This document shows, piece by piece, positions 49,252 through 53,257 of a stretch of DNA of 53,257 nucleotides. The stretch spans positions 1 to 53,257 of the forward strand of contig JAFWWV010000114.1 in NCBI GenBank assembly GCA_017523305.1, in the 5' to 3' direction. Source of the DNA: Clostridia bacterium (lineage in GTDB: Bacteria > Bacillota > Clostridia > Christensenellales > UBA1242). The notes under the pieces are model-generated. The model was not told where the DNA came from. It was given only the letters and a program-made list of their open reading frames with translations, and ran no database searches. The stretch's first letter is position 1, and each line of letters starts with the position of its first letter. Both the position numbers and the translations under genes were made by a program.

Positions 49252-49293
49252 CTTAGAAAGAATAGGTAAGTAGTAAAACTTATTCTTTCTAAG
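49252..49293 (+). repeat. Hairpin between rpoB and rpoC
   Basis: CTTAGAAAGAATA (49252-49264) and TATTCTTTCTAAG (49281-49293) are perfect 13-bp reverse complements around a 16-nt loop. No T run follows, so it is more likely a processing or stability hairpin than a terminator. Confidence 0.7.
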
Positions 49294-49330
49294 AAAAATT
49301 TATAAAAGGTAAATTTTTAAGGAGATTTTT

Positions 49331-52300
49331 ATGTTTGAACTAAACAATTTTGACTCTATGAAAATTGGTATTGCTTCACCTGAAAAAATTAGGGAATGGA
49401 GTTATGGTGAAGTAACAAAACCAGAAACTATCAACTACAGGACTTTAAAACCTGAGAGAGATGGTCTTTTTTGTGAAAGAATTTTTGGACCAAGAAAGAA
49501 CTGGGAATGTCATTGTGGTAAATATAAAAGAATAAGATACAAAGGTATTATTTGCGACAAGTGTGGTGTTGAAGTAACTCACTCTAAAGTTAGACGTGAA
49601 AGAATGGGACATATTGAACTTGCTGCTCCTGTAAGCCATATTTGGTTCTTTAGGGGTATTCCTTCTCGTATTGGCGTTATTCTTGATATTACTCCAAAAT
49701 CTTTAGAACAAGTTTTATACTATGTTAACTATATAGTTCTTGACCCTAAAAATACTCCTTTTACTTACAAACAAGTTATCTCTGACAAAGAATACCGTGA
49801 TGCTGTTGATCAATTCGGTGAGGGCTCTTTTAAGGCTGGAATGGGTGCTGAAGCTATTAAGCAACTTTTAACTGAAATCGACCTTGAAAAAGACTATGCT
49901 GAACTTAAAGATATTGTTAAAACAGCAAAAGGTCAAAAGAAATTAAAAGCTATTAAACGTTTAGAAATTGTTGACGATTTTATTAAAAGTGGCAATAAAC
50001 CAGAATGGATGATTATGGACGTTGTTCCTGTTATTCCACCAGATTTAAGACCTATGGTTCAATTAGATGGTGGTAGGTTTGCAACAAGTGACTTAAACGA
50101 CTTATATCGTAGAGTTATTAACCGTAACAACCGTCTTAAAAAACTTATTGAACTTGGCGCTCCTGAAGTTATTATCAGAAACGAAAAGAGAATGCTTCAA
50201 GAATCAGTTGACGCTTTAATTGAAAATGGTAAACGTGGTAAAGCTGTTCAAGGTCCTAAATCAAGAGATTTAAAGAGTTTGACTGCAATGCTTCGTGGTA
50301 AACAAGGTCGTTTCCGTCAAAACCTTTTAGGTAAAAGGGTTGACTACTCAGGCCGTTCAGTTATTGTTGTTGGTCCTGAACTTAAAATTTATCAATGTGG
50401 TTTACCAAAAGAAATGGCTTTAGAGCTTTTCAAACCATTTATTATGAAGAAACTTGTTGAAATGAACGAATCTCATAATATCAAAAGCGCTAAACGTGTT
50501 ATTGAAAGAGAAAAACCTATTGTTTGGGATGTTCTTGATGAAGTTATTAAAGACCACCCAGTATTGTTAAACCGTGCTCCTACACTTCACAGACTTGGTA
50601 TTCAAGCTTTCGAACCTGTTCTTTGCGAAGGTAGAGCTATTAGACTTCACCCTCTTGTTTGCGTAGGCTTTAACGCTGACTTCGACGGTGACCAAATGCC
50701 TGTTCACGTTCCACTTTCATTAGAAGCTAGAGCAGAAGCTAGAATGATTATGTTATCTTCAAATAACGTATTAAAACCTTCTGATGGTAAGCCTGTTATG
50801 ACACCTGCTCAAGATATTGTTCTTGGTTGTTATTATATGACAATTGATAAACCAGGTGCTTTAAACGAAGGTATGAACTTTAAAGATGAAGAAGAAGCTA
50901 TTATGGCTTATCAAACAAAGAACGTTGAACTTCAATCAAAAATTACAGTAAGAAGAAGCGCTGAATTTAATGGCGAAATTGTTACTGGTAGAGTAGAAAC
51001 AACAGTTGGTAAAATTTTATTTAACCGTTGTATTCCACAAAATATCGGTTTTGTTGATAGAACTAAAAAAGAAAATGTTTTAAGATATGAAATCGAATCA
51101 ACTGTAGGTAAAAAAGAATTAGGTAACATTGTTTTTGCAACATACAATACACTTGGTTCAACACCAACAGTTATTATGCTTGATAAAGTTAAAGAACTTG
51201 GTTACAAATATTCAACAATTGGTGCTATCACTATCAACGTTTTTGATATGAAAGAACCAGAAAAGAAAAAAGAACTTGTAGCTGAAGCTGAAGCAAGAGT
51301 ATTAGAAAATGAAAAAGCTTATAGACGTGGTCTTATTGCTTTTGACGAAAAAATTTCTAAAAACGTTGCTATTTGGAACGAAACCACAAATAAAGTGGGT
51401 GACGCTGTTATGGATAGCCTTGATGCATTAAACCCAGTTAAAATGATGGCTGTATCTGGTGCTCGTGGTAACAAAGGTCAAATTAACCAATTATGTGGTA
51501 TGCGTGGTGTTATGGCTAGTGCTTCAGGTATTAAAATCGATATTCCTGTTAAATCATGTTTTAGAACAGGTTTAACACCTATTGACTATTTCTTGTCATC
51601 TCGTGGTGGACGTAAAGGTCTTGCTGATACTGCTTTAAAAACAGCTGACTCTGGTTACTTAACAAGAAGACTTGTTGACGTTTCTCAAGAAGTTGTTGTT
51701 AACGAAGAAGACTGCTTTGCAAATCTTGGCGAAAAACCAAAAGGTATGGTTGTAACAGATTTAGTTGAAGATAAGAGAGTTATTGAATCTCTTGAAGATA
51801 GAATTACAGGTAGGGTTACTGTTGAAGATGTTATTAACCCAAATACAAAAGAAGTTATTGTTAAGTCAAACGAAATGATAACTCCTGCTAAAGCAAAAGA
51901 AATTGTTGATTGTGGTATTAAAGCAGTTACAATTAGAACTCTTTTAACATGTAAAGCAAAACATGGTGTTTGTGCAAAATGTTATGGTAGAAACATGGCT
52001 GGTAACCAAATGGTAAATCTTGGTGAATCAGTTGGTATTATTGCTGCTCAAAGTATTGGTGAACCTGGTACACAGCTTACTATGAGAACTTTCCACACTG
52101 GTGGTGTTTCTGCTGAAGCTGATATCACAAAAGGTCTTCCTCGTGTTGAAGAAATTTTTGAAGCAAGAAGACCTAAAGGTGAAGCTATTATTTCTGAAGT
52201 AGCTGGTAAAGTTAAAGTTGAATCTTCAGGCGAAAGATACAAAATTACTGTAGCTTCAAGTGAAGGTGATATTGAATATATGACTCCACCTAAAAACAAA

Positions 52301-52927
52301 ACTGTTCTTGCAGTTAAAACAGGTGATGTTGTTGAAGTTGGTCAACGCTTAACATCTGGTTCTATTTATCCAAACGACATCTTAAGGGTTGTTGGTTTAA
52401 AAGGTGTTCAAGAATACTTACTTAAAGAAGTTCTTGGCGTATATAGATCTCAAGACGTTAGAATTAATGCTAAACACGTTGAAATTATTATTCGTCAAAT
52501 GTTAAGAAAAGTTAAAATTGAAGATCCAGGTGATTCAGAATTATTACCAGGAAATATGTTAGATCTTCAAAGATATGAAGAAATTAACAATGAAATTTTA
52601 ATGAATGGTGGTAAACCTGCTACTGCAAAACGTGTATTACTTGGTATTACTAAAGCATCACTTTCTACAGAATCATTCTTATCAGCTGCATCTTTCCAAG
52701 AAACCTCAAGCGTGTTAACTGAAGCTGCTATTAAAGGTAAAGTTGACCACTTATTAGGATTAAAGGAAAATGTTATGATTGGTAAACCAATTCCTGCTGG
52801 TACTGGTATGAGACAATATCGTGATGTTTACCCAGTTATTTCAAAACAATGGCAAGAAAGACAAGCAGCTAAATTACAAGCTGAAAATGTAGAAACTGCT
52901 GAAGAAGATGAAACAACTGCTGAATAA
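49331..52927 (+). CDS. rpoC: RNA polymerase beta' subunit
   Basis: A 1,198-aa catalytic subunit, nearly the same length as B. subtilis RpoC. AAGGAG lies 7 bp before the ATG. The N-terminal zinc ribbon uses Cys60, Cys62, Cys75 and Cys78. The catalytic magnesium loop NADFDGDQM places Asp450, Asp452 and Asp454. The second zinc site uses Cys795, Cys874, Cys881 and Cys884. The trigger loop motif MRTFHTGG (Met918 to Gly925) keeps the catalytic His922. The bridge helix is mostly conserved ([24 protein letters not shown]), but its N-terminus reads S-S-R-G-G where most bacteria have S-T-H-G-A, and the loop before it is [12 protein letters not shown] rather than xFREGLTVLxYF. It shares the operon with rpoB; a strong terminator follows. 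Confidence 0.98.
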   Translation: MFELNNFDSMKIGIASPEKIREWSYGEVTKPETINYRTLKPERDGLFCERIFGPRKNWECHCGKYKRIRYKGIICDKCGVEVTHSKVRRERMGHIELAAPVSHIWFFRGIPSRIGVILDITPKSLEQVLYYVNYIVLDPKNTPFTYKQVISDKEYRDAVDQFGEGSFKAGMGAEAIKQLLTEIDLEKDYAELKDIVKTAKGQKKLKAIKRLEIVDDFIKSGNKPEWMIMDVVPVIPPDLRPMVQLDGGRFATSDLNDLYRRVINRNNRLKKLIELGAPEVIIRNEKRMLQESVDALIENGKRGKAVQGPKSRDLKSLTAMLRGKQGRFRQNLLGKRVDYSGRSVIVVGPELKIYQCGLPKEMALELFKPFIMKKLVEMNESHNIKSAKRVIEREKPIVWDVLDEVIKDHPVLLNRAPTLHRLGIQAFEPVLCEGRAIRLHPLVCVGFNADFDGDQMPVHVPLSLEARAEARMIMLSSNNVLKPSDGKPVMTPAQDIVLGCYYMTIDKPGALNEGMNFKDEEEAIMAYQTKNVELQSKITVRRSAEFNGEIVTGRVETTVGKILFNRCIPQNIGFVDRTKKENVLRYEIESTVGKKELGNIVFATYNTLGSTPTVIMLDKVKELGYKYSTIGAITINVFDMKEPEKKKELVAEAEARVLENEKAYRRGLIAFDEKISKNVAIWNETTNKVGDAVMDSLDALNPVKMMAVSGARGNKGQINQLCGMRGVMASASGIKIDIPVKSCFRTGLTPIDYFLSSRGGRKGLADTALKTADSGYLTRRLVDVSQEVVVNEEDCFANLGEKPKGMVVTDLVEDKRVIESLEDRITGRVTVEDVINPNTKEVIVKSNEMITPAKAKEIVDCGIKAVTIRTLLTCKAKHGVCAKCYGRNMAGNQMVNLGESVGIIAAQSIGEPGTQLTMRTFHTGGVSAEADITKGLPRVEEIFEARRPKGEAIISEVAGKVKVESSGERYKITVASSEGDIEYMTPPKNKTVLAVKTGDVVEVGQRLTSGSIYPNDILRVVGLKGVQEYLLKEVLGVYRSQDVRINAKHVEIIIRQMLRKVKIEDPGDSELLPGNMLDLQRYEEINNEILMNGGKPATAKRVLLGITKASLSTESFLSAASFQETSSVLTEAAIKGKVDHLLGLKENVMIGKPIPAGTGMRQYRDVYPVISKQWQERQAAKLQAENVETAEEDETTAE

Positions 52928-52934
52928 TTAAAAT

Positions 52935-52969
52935 AAAAACTATCCTTTTTAAAAGGGTAGTTTTTTTTT
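52935..52969 (+). terminator. Rho-independent terminator of the rpoBC operon
   Basis: AAAAACTATCC (52935-52945) pairs with GGGTAGTTTTT (52955-52965), including one G-T pair; the T run continues to 52969. Confidence 0.93.
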
Positions 52970-53172
52970 ATTTTAAATATTATTTTTTTATTAAATTTGT
53001 GTTGGCACGATATTCTAATTTTTAATAACTAAAAAATATAATAGTATAAAAATAATGTAAAAAATAAAAATTAAATAAATTTAAAAGATTGTTAAAAGTG
53101 ACTATTATTTATTTTGTGAAGAATTGTCAATTGTTTTTTAAAAAAAATCTAAAAAAAATTAAAAATATTTTT

Positions 53173-53209
53173 AAGTAGTAGAAATATATTGTTTTTACTA
53201 CTTTTTTTA
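53173..53209 (+). terminator. Orphan terminator or attenuator-like hairpin
   Basis: AAGTAGTAGAAA (53173-53184) pairs with the TTTTTACTACTT arm ending at 53202, and seven further T residues follow. No reading frame lies between this and the rpoC terminator, so it would end a short RNA or attenuate a downstream gene. Confidence 0.65.
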
Positions 53210-53219
53210 TTCAAATAAT

Positions 53220-53237
53220 ACTTCTCTTAAGAGAAGT
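53220..53237 (+). promoter_or_regulatory. 18-bp perfect palindrome, possible operator
   Basis: ACTTCTCTTAAGAGAAGT is its own reverse complement. It follows the orphan hairpin and lies near the window edge. It could be a dimeric repressor site or the base of a hairpin; no known operator consensus was recognised. Confidence 0.5.
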
Positions 53238-53257
53238 TGCGAAATTTTACAACCAAA

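Larger units (their letters stand above)
52970..53257 (+). other. AT-rich tail of the window, no gene seen
   Basis: No credible reading frame in 288 bp. It contains a TATAAT at 53037-53042 without a good -35, a terminator-like hairpin (53173-53209) and an 18-bp palindrome (53220-53237). It may be the leader of a gene beyond the window. Confidence 0.6.

Noticed and set aside
53002-53019. TTGGCACG resembling a sigma-54 -24 element
   Set aside because: The -12 GC dinucleotide is missing at the required spacing (TCTA instead of TTGC), and no sigma-54 context is visible.

Overview
The window is a strongly AT-rich, all plus-strand chromosomal segment from what looks like an endospore-forming, single-membrane low-GC Firmicute (Clostridia-like, possibly an uncultured gut lineage). 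The reasons are the base composition, strong AGGAGG-type ribosome binding sites, lipobox-type exported proteins, a recognisable spoIIID and a spoIIQ-type peptidase gene, and B. subtilis-sized RpoB and RpoC. The lineage is inferred from gene content; I did no phylogeny.

Layout. Positions 2-538 are the 3' end of mfd. Next come a PrsA/SurA-like foldase lipoprotein (728-2572) and a YbhN/UPF0104-type flippase-like membrane protein (2608-4125). A small sporulation cluster follows: a possible YwmB-like protein (4213-4701), spoIIQ (4760-5350), acpP with its own promoter and terminator (5480-5722), and spoIIID (5911-6156). Two enormous lipoprotein genes, 6603-27884 (7,093 aa) and 28280-45139 (5,619 aa), fill about 72 percent of the window. 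The right end holds rpoB (45500-49228) and rpoC (49331-52927), then an AT-rich tail with an orphan terminator-like hairpin and an 18-bp palindrome.

The two giants are the main novelty. Each has a lipoprotein signal peptide, about 1,150 residues of Ig-like (Big_2-type) beta domains, and then six GLUG-type beta-helix blocks, most with the 'W-x-P-I ... F-x-G-x-x-D-G-N' entry signature. The six block starts are almost collinear (about residues 1142/2724/3255/3921/4694/5073 versus 1166/2637/3229/4125/4714/5082), so the genes look like an ancient tandem duplication. The first giant alone then carries an array of about 45 short GG-[IVL]-[VA]-G repeat units and a Trp- and Cys-containing C-terminal cap. 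I see no sortase motif; the N-terminal lipid is the only visible anchor. They are best read as very long, lipid-anchored surface fibres; ligand and purpose are unknown. The upstream foldase could help fold them, which is inference only.

Other points: RpoB has natural substitutions at several rifamycin-contact positions (E. coli F514, H526, R529 and N568 are Leu, Gln, Lys and Gly here), which predicts intrinsic rifamycin resistance. The RpoC bridge-helix N-terminus is also unusual. rpoBC is not preceded by ribosomal protein genes but by the giant genes, and has its own promoters.
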